A DNA stretch of 64,000 bases, taken from assembly GCF_028554725.1 (NCBI RefSeq), contig NC_071669.1, forward strand, positions 48,191,501 to 48,255,500, given 5' to 3'. Shown here one piece after another: positions 13,736 through 25,060 of the stretch (position 1 is the stretch's first letter; each line of letters starts with the position of its first letter). The notes beneath the pieces were generated by a model, which did no database searches, was not told the DNA's origin, and was given only the letters and a program-made list of their open reading frames with translations. This DNA is from Zeugodacus cucurbitae. Its lineage: Eukaryota; Arthropoda; Insecta; Diptera; Tephritidae. A program made the translations under genes and the position numbers.

Positions 13736-13790
13736 TGCCTGAAATCGAAGTTAAAGTCACCCAAACACTGTGCGCTGCAAATTGGAATTG
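13736..13790 (+). CDS. candidate 55-nt internal exon of an unidentified gene
   Basis: The segment is bounded on the left by a clear 3' splice site: a pyrimidine-rich run at 13711-13730 and then CCGCAG ending at 13735. On the right is a consensus 5' splice site, ATTG followed by GTAAGTAAAT at 13791. Two of the three forward frames are open throughout. The frame starting at the third base reads Pro-Glu-Ile-Glu-Val-Lys-Val-Thr-Gln-Thr-Leu-Cys and continues to a Trp-Asn-Trp end. Its amino-acid mix is unlike the low-complexity frames elsewhere. The length, 3n+1, would require flanking exons of matching phase, none of which I can identify in the window. If real, the window lies inside a very large intron of a plus-strand gene. 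The gene is not recognised; a chance pairing of splice-like sites remains possible. Confidence 0.3.
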
Positions 13791-13800
13791 GTAAGTAAAT

Positions 13801-16740
13801 TTTGGGGCTTCCCAGCAAGCTGCCACCTCACTCCAACGCCACAAATACGACGCAAATATGTGGCAAATGTGCATGAAATGAGCATTTAAGTGCTCCCATT
13901 AAACAAACGCTCAGCCACAAATGCTGACCAGTCAACACCGGAGTGCACTCAAGCGATTGGCTGAATGACCAACAGAATGTCGGTCGACTGGACAAGTGCC
14001 AGGCAGACAAAGAGTAAGTTGACATGAAGTGCACACAAACAAATGTGTATTTATGTATGATTGTGTGTGTGTGTGACTGCCGACAGCAGCATTTCATTTG
14101 AATATCGATAAGCTGTCACATATTTCGTTAGTGGTATGCATATTTAAATTCTCTTTCATATAATATTTGATTTTTCTGCTGCTTCTTGTTCTGTTTCTTC
14201 TTCTGCTATACCACACACTTAGTCTGTTATTGTGATGCTACTCTTAGCCGTTGCACCTGATTGTGTACACTCAACACTGGCGCCAACAAATGTTTAACGA
14301 CTTTTTCGTCGTCTATTTTGATTTGTGGCACGCATGACTGATACCGTTGGCGGCGGCTGACGCTTTCGCTGACAATAGATTGTTATCATTAGTGAAGTCA
14401 AATAGAGGCTGTAAACTGGTGTGTGATGTTGTGGAGGAGGCATGAGATGGGAAAAAATCAATAATATTGAATATATATACATATGTGGAAGACGATATGT
14501 ATGAACATAAAATTTGGCGGTCATAAAAATGTACACTGATTGCTGCCGCCAATGTGACATAGTTTTATGGTGATTATCCAACACTCTTTAACGACGCGCA
14601 TTAGCAGCATCTGTTTAACTACTTTTCTCTAACTCAGCGCCTAGCATTCAACGCGTCTCTCCTCTGACAAAAACTCTATCCACAAACAACTTCATTGCGC
14701 ATGCGCGCCCATTTCATCGATACTCACTTGTACGCCTCAAACAAATAATCAACTTTTCAACACCTCATTTGTTGCAAGCAATTTGTGCGCGCTTTGTTGC
14801 ATGCAAGAAAATATGTAAAAGCAAAGCAAGAAAATTCACAGAAAATAAATTTGCAATACAAAACGGCAAATTAATTGAAACAGCATTCAAGTGCACACAT
14901 ACATATACAACAACAAACTCAACAGACATGCCGCGCGTGAAGCGCCCGTTACTCATACAAACGTCAAACTCATTGGCAATTGTATGGCTGCCGCTGTTGA
15001 GTGCGCGCATGCGCTTGGTCTAACGCGCGCATATGTGATAATTAATAAGTTTATGCGCACTGACAGCGCCACTAACATTCACACCGCATGCGCGCGTTTT
15101 CAATTTAGTAGCAGCGAACAATTTTTAATTGCAATGCGGCAGCTCATCTTGTGCGCCACTTAATTAATATAACAAATTTGTGTTGCATGTCTGTGGCGCA
15201 TTTGATGCCGTGCGCCAAACAGCGTTCGATGCTGCACGATTTGTTTATTTTTTGCTTTTGCGCGCTTCGCGTTTCTCCAGCGCTGCGTTGTAAATTATTT
15301 TCACAGCCATAAAACTAAGTGAAGCGCGGCATGTATATGTATGATAATATGTTTGTATAAATTACAGGCGTTGCTTCATATTTTTTTTTTTTGCTGTTAA
15401 TACATTTTCTTTAATTGTTTTCTGTGACGCGTTTATTATGCTTGCGCAAATGATTTTGCTCATTAACACCTCGGCGAACACTTTGAAATCAAATTTGAAA
15501 TTCAACACCGCGCTTCGACGGGCGATCAACACGCGCGCATGCTGATAACGATCAACAAGTGAGGCAGCGCGTCGCATCGCGCGTTCATCCACTGCCACTG
15601 TAGAAGCCAGTCACACAGCGATGCTTATCACAGCGCATCATTTGCAATACAATTTGTGTGGTTGCAAGCGCGCCTGACAATGTGGTTGGTGGCATTTGCT
15701 GTGCGGCGCGGCAGGAGTTGTGAAGTGCATAAAAACGCCAAACAGGATATTGCATTAAAATACTAAGCCCCAAGGAAGCGCGCGCGCTGTGCCATAGTGA
15801 ATGAATAGCAGCGGGCGGAACGCGAACGCGCTGGCCAGCTATTTGATGGCCAAAGTGAAAAAACCCGTTTAATTATTGGCTAAAACCGCATTTCATTACT
15901 TTGCAACAAAAAGGCACAAAGAACAAATCGCGCATCTACATGCTTGCAACAAACACACACAATGCTGCGCGTTGCGTAGCGCCCACAACTACGCACTGAC
16001 AACTAAGTATATGCAACATTCTTCTACGACAAACCAGCATCAGCATAAAATAGCAGCTGGACAGTGAAACAATAAACAGCGCGTCATCAACATGTGCAAC
16101 ATATACAAGAACAACAACAACAAGCCTCGCAGCATCAAATATGCAGCAGACGCAAAAGAAAATAGAAAATAAAGCGTCTTATCGCAACGCTAACGCGAAA
16201 TTGTAACTATATGTTGTCGGCTACCATGCACTTGTTGCATGCCACACTTTTGCGCTTGTCTACGCGGACAGCGCTTGTATGTAAGTTATGTAAGTAAGTG
16301 CGCTGGTGCAACATGTCTGCCGGCAGCAAGCACTTTTTCATCAAGACATTTAGACAAGTAGACACTGACGCGGCTACCACATGCGCCTGGCTGACCGGTT
16401 GGCAAGCCTAGCTGGCCGGCTGTTTAGACTAGCTGCTGCCTGTTTTTCAATGCTTGCAACGGCTGCTTTTGTCTAGTTTGTAGACAGTTAATGTTGCTTG
16501 GTATGCTTCTGCGGCGGTGAAAAACGCATTGGGGCGTAGACACAAACAGACATCCACCCACTGCTGGTAAAACTAGAAATGTTGCAGAGTGCTTACAAAA
16601 GGGATGTTGCCAGCAATTTTGTTGGAGTTAAAGGAGTTGTTTGACTAACCTGAGGACCCTTTCAATAACAATTACAATAACAACTTCTTCAACAATTCAT
16701 TAATTTGTTGTTTCTACTATAAAAAAGACTGTATTTGAGC
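13801..16740. other. non-coding, GCGC-rich patches
   Basis: No gene is recognised. 14700-16330 is rich in GCGC, TGCGC and CAACA words. Open frames here are short, and two overlap on opposite strands at 14765-15023. One CATGCCACA word lies at 16238-16246. Confidence 0.6.
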
Positions 16741-16758
16741 TTGTCTTCCAACTTCAAG

Positions 16759-16795
16759 TGCCTCTAATGTATGATGGCTAAATACATTAGAGGCA
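16759..16795. repeat. perfect 14-bp hairpin
   Basis: The arms TGCCTCTAATGTAT (16759-16772) and ATACATTAGAGGCA (16782-16795) are exact reverse complements around a 9-nt loop, GATGGCTAA. Pairing does not extend outward: the next pair is G with A. It is too short for a typical insect pre-miRNA. It could be a remnant of transposon termini or a structured RNA element. Confidence 0.9.
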
Positions 16796-16799
16796 AAAG

Positions 16800-18720
16800 A
16801 AAGTTTTCTATTTACTAATTTTGGTCTAATATAAAATATACTCAGTGAAAAATGCAATGTTGCAAGTACGAAAATCGTTGTTGCATTGTATTCTAACGGT
16901 ATTTTCACTTGTATTAGCTTGAAGACTCTTTCTCAACTCATTTTCAATACATTTTATTCTTATTCTAGCAGTCCAAAGTCGGATATTTGCTCTTAAACGG
17001 TTCGTGCCACATCTAAAGCACTGTTGAATATTGTGAAAATGTGGTTATTTTCTTACAACTTCGCGACTGCAGCATCCCTCAATGGCGATCAGAGATTGAC
17101 TCTCGAACTCCCTTAGCGAATTTTACGCCACCTACTCCCCAACTGATCATCAAGTTACGAGCACTTAAACCACACCAACCTTAAGTACAACGCGTAAAAC
17201 AACAACAACAGCATGCAATAAAAACGCAGCACAACAGAGGCAATGCCTTCTTAAACGACGGACAGTAGCGACGCTGCACAGATGCTTGCAGCAATAATGA
17301 TAACTCAAAGGCAAACGAGCGCGCACAGCAGCAGTTCAAATGCGAAGAAGGTGCAAGGAGCGAGGAACGCGGAGCGCGGTTGTGGCATTTATAATTATCG
17401 CCAATTGCTAGCGAAGAAGTGCAGGCCATAAAATGGTAGTAGGCAGGTGCAATGGCAACCCACAACCAGCAGTTGGTGCAGCAGCAGCAGCAGCAAAGTG
17501 GCAGCCGCGTCATCACTTTGGCTACTTTATACACAGTGTTGATATTGCGGCGCGCGTTTTGCGCTTTCTTGCAATCATAATTCTGCGCATTTTAGCACCA
17601 GCAGGCTTGAGTGCTGAAAAACAAAAGACTGTTGCAACGAACTTGCCACGCTCGTACGCTCGCATGCATACACACACAATTCATGATGGCAAATAAACTA
17701 GTTACCACTTGCAACTAGCTGATTGCTGTTGTTGTATTTGTTGTTGTTGCTTATTATAATAACGCTGCTTAACACTAATTAGCTAAAAGGATAAGGTTGA
17801 GACCTGTTAAAAAGCGAACGCATTACAAAAGTGTGCGTGGATGCGGCATGCCACACACCTTACAGCAATGGCTGCTCCTATGCAACAGCAGCAACAAATA
17901 AACAAGTGATGCGCCATAATTGCTGTCATGCAGGGCGCTACAACTATGCTGCGTGGGGAGTTTCCGGCTACTGCTACTTGCAACAACACTCAAACAGGCG
18001 TTGCAAATAACCTTCTGTTAATATTTAAAGGTATGTATGTTGCATGTATGTACATGTTAACTTGCTGGTTTAAATGCTCCGCACAAACTATGGGTGTCGT
18101 CGTCATCGTCGGCGCTGGTCATCAGCCAAACCGCGCCTGCTTTTAATGTTGCAACTATTATGAGCATGCTATGCCATGCCAGGCTGGCTGTCAGTGCTCT
18201 GTAAAGGCTATGTAAACACACATAAATATTTATTACTGAATCTGGTTAAGTTTAATTAGTGCTAAAGTGTTAATTTCGGTAGTGGCACAAAGCGCAGTAG
18301 CTGTGTGGCATGTGCAGCTGTTGGCGCAAACAAACTCATAAACATATAAAAGTAAATACAAAAGTAGCAACAACAACACAGTATATGCGCTTAGAACAGC
18401 TGCAGCGGTTGTAGAATTAATTAAATTATAGTAAGTGGCAAGGCAGAAGTGCAAAATGTGTGGCATAAACGTGTGCTGCATGCGGCGGCCACAGCTGTGC
18501 GCGATTGAGTTGTGCATTTTTTTGCTTATAGCAGTACTTATGTTATATTTTTCGGTGTTATTAAGCGCTGATAGCCAGTGTTTGCTTTGAACAGAGTTGC
18601 CACATTAGCAACTTGTCAATAAAAACGAATTTATTTTTGTGTGAAAATTATACCAAATATCTCTTTACTACATAAAAAGCTTGCAATTTCAAAAAAAAAA
18701 AAAAATATTATGGGATTGTT
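16800..18720. other. non-coding, mixed with CAG/CAA runs
   Basis: A (GCA)6 run lies at 17478-17495. 16960-17180 is plain unique-looking sequence without repeats. CATGCCACA (17847-17855) and its complement (18304-18312) occur here. No gene is supported; the frames over 17181-17534 and 17433-17696 are compositional. Confidence 0.6.
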
Positions 18721-18729
18721 CACTGTTTT

Positions 18730-18754
18730 CGGGATCCATCCCGAAATTTCGGGA
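18730..18754. repeat. CCGAAATTTCGGGA-type repeat fragment (left piece)
   Basis: The stretch contains CGGGATCCATCCCG followed by CCCGAAATTTCGGGA, two overlapping palindromic words. The same words build the array at 31001-31260. A related GGGTTCGGGTTCAATCC...ACGGGA piece lies at 19136-19168, beyond the MITE at 18811-19048, so an older repeat patch may have been split by that insertion. Confidence 0.7.
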
Positions 18755-18807
18755 CTGCATTCAGAAATATCAAATGTCAAAATTTATTCAGACAAGATTT
18801 TCTTATA

Positions 18808-19051
18808 TAATAGCCTTTTCACACAGGAGCTAATTGTTCAATTATTCGGCCTTTGCTCGATTAAAACGTTGATTTAGATCGATTTACCATACAAAATAAA
18901 AACATACTTTAATTTTGAATTAAATTTTAATCGATTTGAAAATGAAATGACTAATTGATTATCGGGTAGCCGGCAGTATGAAGGGCAAAAGCTGGTTTCT
19001 CAATAAAAATTTTAATTGATCAATTAATTTGGCTGTGTGAAAAGGCTATAA
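18808..19051. mobile_element. complete 238-bp MITE, PIF/Harbinger-like
   Basis: The element spans 18811-19048. Its terminal inverted repeats begin TAGCCTTTTCACACAG on both strands, with 16 of 16 bases identical. They remain similar further in as TAATTGTTCAATTA versus TAATTGATCAATTA, with a small gap. Direct TAA trinucleotides flank it (18808-18810 and 19049-19051). A 3-bp TWA-type target duplication is characteristic of the PIF/Harbinger superfamily, and a TTTCACAC-containing terminus fits that group. There is no coding capacity, so it must have been mobilised in trans. The class is inferred from the target duplication and termini; the boundaries are seen directly. Confidence 0.85.
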
Positions 19052-19174
19052 AACAGTTATGAACTATATTTAAGCATAATTTCTGTTAAATATATTTTAG
19101 AATACGATTATAAATCATAGTAACGCAAAAATTTGGGTTCGGGTTCAATCCAGAAAAAACGGGATTTTCAAAAA

Positions 19175-20400
19175 ATATATCTAAATTGTATTATTATCAT
19201 TTTAATAAAATCTTATAAATAATCTAAAAGTGAGCATAATAATTCATGCACTAATTTCTTTCTAAGCTCTTAAGACATCTATAGTAATAATAGTTGCTTT
19301 CCTTTCCTTTGTAAGCATTAAGCATTTAAAATAAATACATAAAATTCAATATGCTGCCGTAAAATGATTTACTTTAAGCGCTTGGCAATGAACTGCTCTC
19401 CACAATCGTCACCCTCCAACTTAGTGCTCTACATAAATCAGCATACTTAAGTAAACCCTCTCAAAACGATACACAAACTCATGAAAAGAAAACATTGCGC
19501 TGCGAACTGTCACGCAACACCCTCACATTGCTGGCAGCTACTGTTGCCGCATACGCATTTGCATTTAATGCATTGTTGTCGCACTTCCTGCCAACGAAGA
19601 CTGCAATGGAGGAGGAGGAGGAGGACGACCAGCTCAACAACTAGTGCAACTTAATACTGAAGCAACAACATTGCAACACGCATGCACGTTTACAACAACA
19701 ACGCGCTGAAACACACCTGCAACACGCGCGCACAACGCCCCCCACCAACCGTCGCTGCGGCAAGCTAGTAAGCCGCCAACGACACCCGTAATTTCCGATT
19801 TTTCTTTTGCAGAATTGGCATAAAGTTTTGCCACAGCAACAACAAACAAATACAACTTGTTGTTGCAAGTATGCTTTTTGTGTGCGTGTGTGTGTGTTGG
19901 CGCGCAAACATGCCGTGCACAAAATATTCCTTAAATCGTGTTTAATGGCATGAAAACATTTCGCCGCAAGACGCAAGCAAAGCAAAAAAACAGCTACAAA
20001 AACAACAAGCGCTATGCTCTGCGTGTTCGCCGACTTTTTGCACGCACTGCGGAGAAATTGAAAAAGCACAACCAACTATGAGTGCCACATTGGCAGCCAT
20101 TGGCAGGTGGTGGGTGTAGCGATTGTTGCAAAAAACTTTTCGCTAAAGTTAAAACACTGCCAACAACAACAACAACAGCAAGTGAATGAGCACAAGAAAA
20201 TTGTAGGAAAACTGTGACGTCAAAGTGTTTGGCTTGCTGGTGAATGTGTGAAAAGTTGGTTGCTGGCGTTGCATGTAGCCGCGGTACGTGTTGCAGGTGA
20301 ATAATGGGCGACGGCGGCGATGTTTGCGTGCGCTGCGGTGAATGAGGGTGGTTGGAAAAGTGACACCGTTAGGAATTTAAAATATTTCTAGACAAATTAT
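19175..20400. other. non-coding
   Basis: No gene is recognised. A (GGA)6 run lies at 19608-19626 and (CAA)n runs near 20161. A full CRE-type palindrome TGACGTCA is at 20215-20222. The 144-codon minus-strand frame at 19641-20075 is Cys/Val/Leu-rich from GTT/GCA runs and is not credible. Confidence 0.6.
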
Positions 20401-20435
20401 TTTTTATAAAAATATGTTTAATAATTTTTCGAGCT

Positions 20436-20870
20436 ATAAACTCCAGTTTATTGTACACTTTGGTGTTCAAAATTAAATACAACTCATAAGCACAGAGTTT
20501 TATACAATGAGTTTGTGATTATAGGTATATAATCCAAGATATGCTATAAACTCGTGTTTATAACTTTAAACACTGATCATAAACACGGTGTTAAACAAAA
20601 GTTTTCTTCATTGATTTGGTGGTTACAGATATGCAATCAACATCATGTGTAAACTCGAGTTTATTAACTAATTCGGAGTTTAACCTTAAACACTGATTGT
20701 AAACACGAGTTAAATACTCAAAAATTTATCTCCAATGAGTTTTTAATCATAGAAATACAATCAATATCCCACATAAACTCGAGTTTAATGACAATTTTGG
20801 TGTTTAGCACTGAACACCATTAACAAAGACAGAGATTTTCATTCAAAATTTGTACTGGAATTCACTTTAA
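20436..20870. repeat. degenerate tandem repeat, about 4 units of 103-124 bp
   Basis: Each unit opens with a palindromic AAACTCGAGTTTA-like word: AAACTC at 20438, 20548, 20651 and 20775. Units also share TTAAACACTGAT plus TAAACACG-like words, and an ATGAGTTT...ATAGGTATACAATC-like end. The spacing is 110, 103 and 124 bp. Copies are diverged, so the array is old. No gene overlaps it. The repeated CTCGAG-centred dyads could be bound by a dimeric factor. Confidence 0.8.
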
Positions 20871-20899
20871 ATTCATAACATTCTTAAACTCAAATCCTT

Positions 20900-22640
20900 A
20901 AACTCGAATTTGAGAATAATCGTTTCAAAAACAAGGTTCCTTCTTGACCACGCGCAACTTCAATTTTTTCCATGTTGCACATAAATACACAACACTACTC
21001 GGTGTAATGACGCAATCGTGCGGCAAGCAGTGGCACTATTTTACCACCACCATCCCAGCAGTGCGGGCGGCTCAATTGTAAATTGCGGCACATACTTCAA
21101 CACGTCACGCCATGCTAAATACAGTATATTGGAAAAGTACATACGCCTGCATATATGTAAAGCCACTTGTCGACCGTTGAGGCAGGAAAATGTTGATTTT
21201 CAGGATTATTTGGCAGGCGATTAAGCGACTGAACATTGATTGCGCCACAGACGTGTAGAGTGTAAAATTATTTGTAGATGTCTTCAGCGATTACAAGCAA
21301 AGGAGGCGAGCACACATAAATATGTATTGTTGCAACAGAACTTACCCAGCAATTGAAGTGCAACATGTAGACAGAGCAATGTATTTGCAATTATTCCTTA
21401 GAGATTGCTACGGATTTTCTGAGAGAGTTTGTGGGAGTTTAGAACTAAAGTGGCGAATACGTACCTGCAATTAAAGAAAATGAAAAAAATGAAATTAATA
21501 AAAAATTTATAAATTGTTGCAAGAAAAATGTTGTAAGATATCTAGAATATTTTTTTTGTTCTATGAAAATTATTTTTAAATCATTCATAATTGTATAAAC
21601 ATAAGAAATATATTTCTTTGCTTTCTTTTGCTGACTGTTGCCCATTGTGGCATGTTCGACCATGCATGCGTCTAATTATTTGTTAATCGCTAGTAGAATA
21701 ATTTCAAATAGCGTAGCAGACGCTGTTGAGACCGCGGAAAACGGCTTGCAACTTCTAAAAAAAGTACCTTAGTATGTGCAACCATATGTGGCAAGGTGCT
21801 AGAGAGCAATGTGGCAAGCAATTTTTGGAATTTTTATTTTATTTTTCATATTTATATATACAACTGAATGGACATATTTTATTTCTAGCAATTTACAACA
21901 ACAAACATCACTATTTTACTATGAAAAAGTGGAACTGGAGTCGCCTGCCACCATTAACGTGGCTGAAATAATTTCAACGAGATTTATGTTTGCTTTGTAG
22001 AATTTTTCATTTCAGCTTCATAAAATAATTGCAGCCTGTATTAATATATATGTACATATACATATGTATACAAATATTAAAAATAATAATTTTGTTGTTG
22101 TACACTTTTTTAAGAAACGCTCCGCTTTTTGTTTCGCCTTTTTGTGCGGGTCAAGGATTAAAAATGTTGCGATAATTTAAATAATTTGCACCAATTTTGC
22201 CGCCGTCGCCACCATCGCCACCGCCGCCACCACTACTGACTTTTTTCCGCTACAACTCGTGTTAACCTTTGCCGCTGACTAACATATTTAATTGCTGACG
22301 ATTATGAAATCGCGTTTTTGTTGTTGCAGCCTCATTTTCGCGATCCGCCTGTCGGTTGTTGCTTGTTTTTCCACTTCTTCTTGCTGGCTGGCTTGCTTTG
22401 TGCAGCTAATCTTGTTATTGTCGGCGTGTAATTACAATTGCAGCAATATTTTAATAGTCAGTTTATGAATTTTTTTCATAGAATTTACAACGCCGAAATT
22501 CCACAGTAAATATTGCCGTAATGAAGCAATTAAATATGTGGTGTTTCATAGTGGTAGGCAATTGCAGTGCGGGTGTTGCAACAGTGTGGAGTGGTGTTCT
22601 ACTGTGAGTGTTGTGAGTTGGTGGGAAATTTTGCAATAAA
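20900..22640. other. non-coding
   Basis: No gene is recognised. It is an AT-rich background with ATATACATATG-type words near 22050 and a CCGCCACC-rich patch at 22200-22235. The complement of CATGCCACA lies at 21646-21654. Splice-like motifs are scattered, but no convincing exon was found. Confidence 0.6.
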
Positions 22641-22650
22641 GCATGAATCA

Positions 22651-22985
22651 CAGAAGTCACTCGACGATTTGATAGAACCAAATGATGATTTTGAAATCAC
22701 TCGATTATTCGATGATTTTATTGAAATTACTCGATGGTTCCATAATTTGATATAAATCACTTGTCGATTTCATACATGTAGTTTTGTGATGAATACGTAG
22801 AGATCACAAGATTATTCCAAATTGTTTAGAAATCAATCGATGTTCTCATAAAATTTAGTAGAAATTACTTGATGATTTTATATAAATCGCTCAATAATTT
22901 ATTACAAATCATTTCATTATTCCATTATTGATGATTTCATAGAAGTCACGCGGTAATTAGATTGTTGAAAATCACTCGATTGTTT
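22651..22985. repeat. short-period degenerate repeat, GAAATCACTCGATGATTT-like
   Basis: At least ten diverged copies of a roughly 25-bp phrase (GAAATCACTCGAT, then GATTTNATA) follow each other irregularly. Examples are at 22657, 22697, 22728 and 22971. The phrase reads as related to itself across the whole 335 bp, with substitutions and small spacers. No coding function is seen: the single open frame at 22567-22755 is just the repeat translated. Confidence 0.8.
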
Positions 22986-22989
22986 TATA

Positions 22990-25060
22990 TTATTCTCTCA
23001 ATATTTTCCCTCATAATTTTTTTTTCTTGTTGTTGTAAAAATTTAAAATATGATTTTTATCAAATTATTTTCATATTAAATAGTTCTATTATTACAACCA
23101 AATCGTTTTCAATTCCAAAACAAAGCGTATCGAAAAATTCCAAACATTTTTTTCAACTTTAAAATAATTTCATTAATATACGCATATTTAAAAATCAATA
23201 CGCATAAATAACAAATAAAATGCGACTAACCGTTTTTGGCATTTTTGACAACCCCATAACAACAACAGTCACAACAACAACAAACAGTAGCCAACACAAA
23301 AGCAATCGTGCGCGTGTTAGCAACAAAGTTGCAGACAAAATTCACATATTAACTCACACGACAGACAACAGCAGCAACAGGCAGTTAGTCAAGCCGACTG
23401 CGTAAATTCAATGACCAAAAATGGGCAAAAACCGTTTATGACTCCATTTTCGGCTGCAGCGCAACAGAAATTTAGGTGTGTATATATGTATGTACAATAT
23501 AACTATGGTTATGCTGACAAAGCAACAATAACATAGCTGAGGCACAATAAAGTCGAAAAAAATATGAGAAAAATTATTTTTTCAATAACAAATTTATAGC
23601 GCAGAAACTTTTCGGCGAGCGCGGCCACGGCTCCTTTCTAGGCTATTGTTGCTTTGTTGCTGCTACTGCTGCAAAGCACGCACCTGTTCAATTGTTGCCA
23701 CCGACACAATATGTGTCGCCAAGTTAAGCAGCAATAGCAACAATAACAATAGCAACAACAACAACAACAAGCGGTGTTGCTGGAGAAAAAGCGAGCGAGT
23801 GTGGCGGTGGCTGCCGCTGGCTATTCAAAACAACAACAAGCTTGCAGGCATTTAAATATATATTTATATATGAGAGTATATGTGTATGTGCGTTCAACTT
23901 TGTATCGGCCAATTTGCATATAAATACAACATTTCAACGAAATTCTCGTTCCGCCGCGCAGCTGAAAGCTCGGATTTCGAGCTCATAAATTACAATATCT
24001 GTAAATTTGTTAGCCTATTAAAATTCCAGTGATTTAAGCCAAAACATATGTTAATTTTACGAATTAAATTATCAAAAAAAAAGCGAAGCATATGAGCATA
24101 AGCAAGTCTAATCTCAACTCGCTGACTAAGCAGAGGGAAGAACAAAACGCTTACAACAAAGTAGTCAATGCAACAAAAGCGCTTTGTATGAGCGTAGTCA
24201 AAGCGTTGAAGATGCATAAAAGACGCTTTGCGCTCGAAACTGTAAAATAATTTCAATAATGCAGCGGGCGTACTTTAAAGGCAGCCACGAAAAAAAATTC
24301 CAAAAAAAAAAATTTCAAAAAAAAAATCCAAAAAATATTTCATTGAAAATTATGCCGCGGCAGCCAAACGACATTCCATATGAAATTTATGATTAACGTT
24401 GTTAGTTGGTACAATAGCAGACAGCAACAACAACAACAATAGCGCACAAATTTACATGTAGTTGAGTTGTTGTTGTTGTTATTGCCACTCGCTCTCTGCC
24501 GTTGCCACTCTCTGCTCTGCCACAGCCGCCACATACATATCATTATTATTGTTACGATTATCAACATTCTAATTGGCATTTTTGTTGTTGTATTGTGTTG
24601 TAGCATTTAATTGTTGCGCTCGTTATTATAATAAGCATTTGTTTGCCGCATAAGCAGCTTAACGTGAAGTTGTCGTTGTCCATCCATTTCATTTTGATAA
24701 CTAAGTAAGTATTGATTATTGTTTGTTGTGTTGTAAAGGCGCATGCTTGAGTTGCAACAACAACAACACACATACTCACATATATCGATTATTTTCACCA
24801 TTGTTTGTCGCTTTGGCAGAATTTGTTTGCTTTTATTGCCGCTTTCAACTGGCTTTTTATTGCTTTGTTTGCCGGCTAAGCTCGGCTCAGCGCTGCGTGC
24901 CGCCATTTCTGCTTCAACTGCAGCGCTCGGTGTTATTGTTTGGCTTGTTGCAAAGCGCTCAGCTCATTTTAATTTGCTTTTTTGTTGTTGTTGTTTTCTT
25001 CATTTGCTTAAGCTTCAATTTCGTTGCTTTAGTTTGTCAATATTGAAAATAAATAACGGC
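22990..25060. other. non-coding, CAA/TTG runs
   Basis: (CAA)n lies at 23752-23771 and near 24427, TTG runs at 24465-24482, and poly-A with interspersed TTCC at 24288-24340. The overlapping plus-strand frames at 24723-25069 are hydrophobic but begin at non-ATG codons and show no family signature. No gene is supported. Confidence 0.6.

Noticed and set aside
19136..19168. GGTTCGGGTTCAATCC as a tRNA T-arm
   Set aside because: No acceptor, D or anticodon arms can be folded around it, and the words belong to the CCGAAATTTCGGG repeat family.
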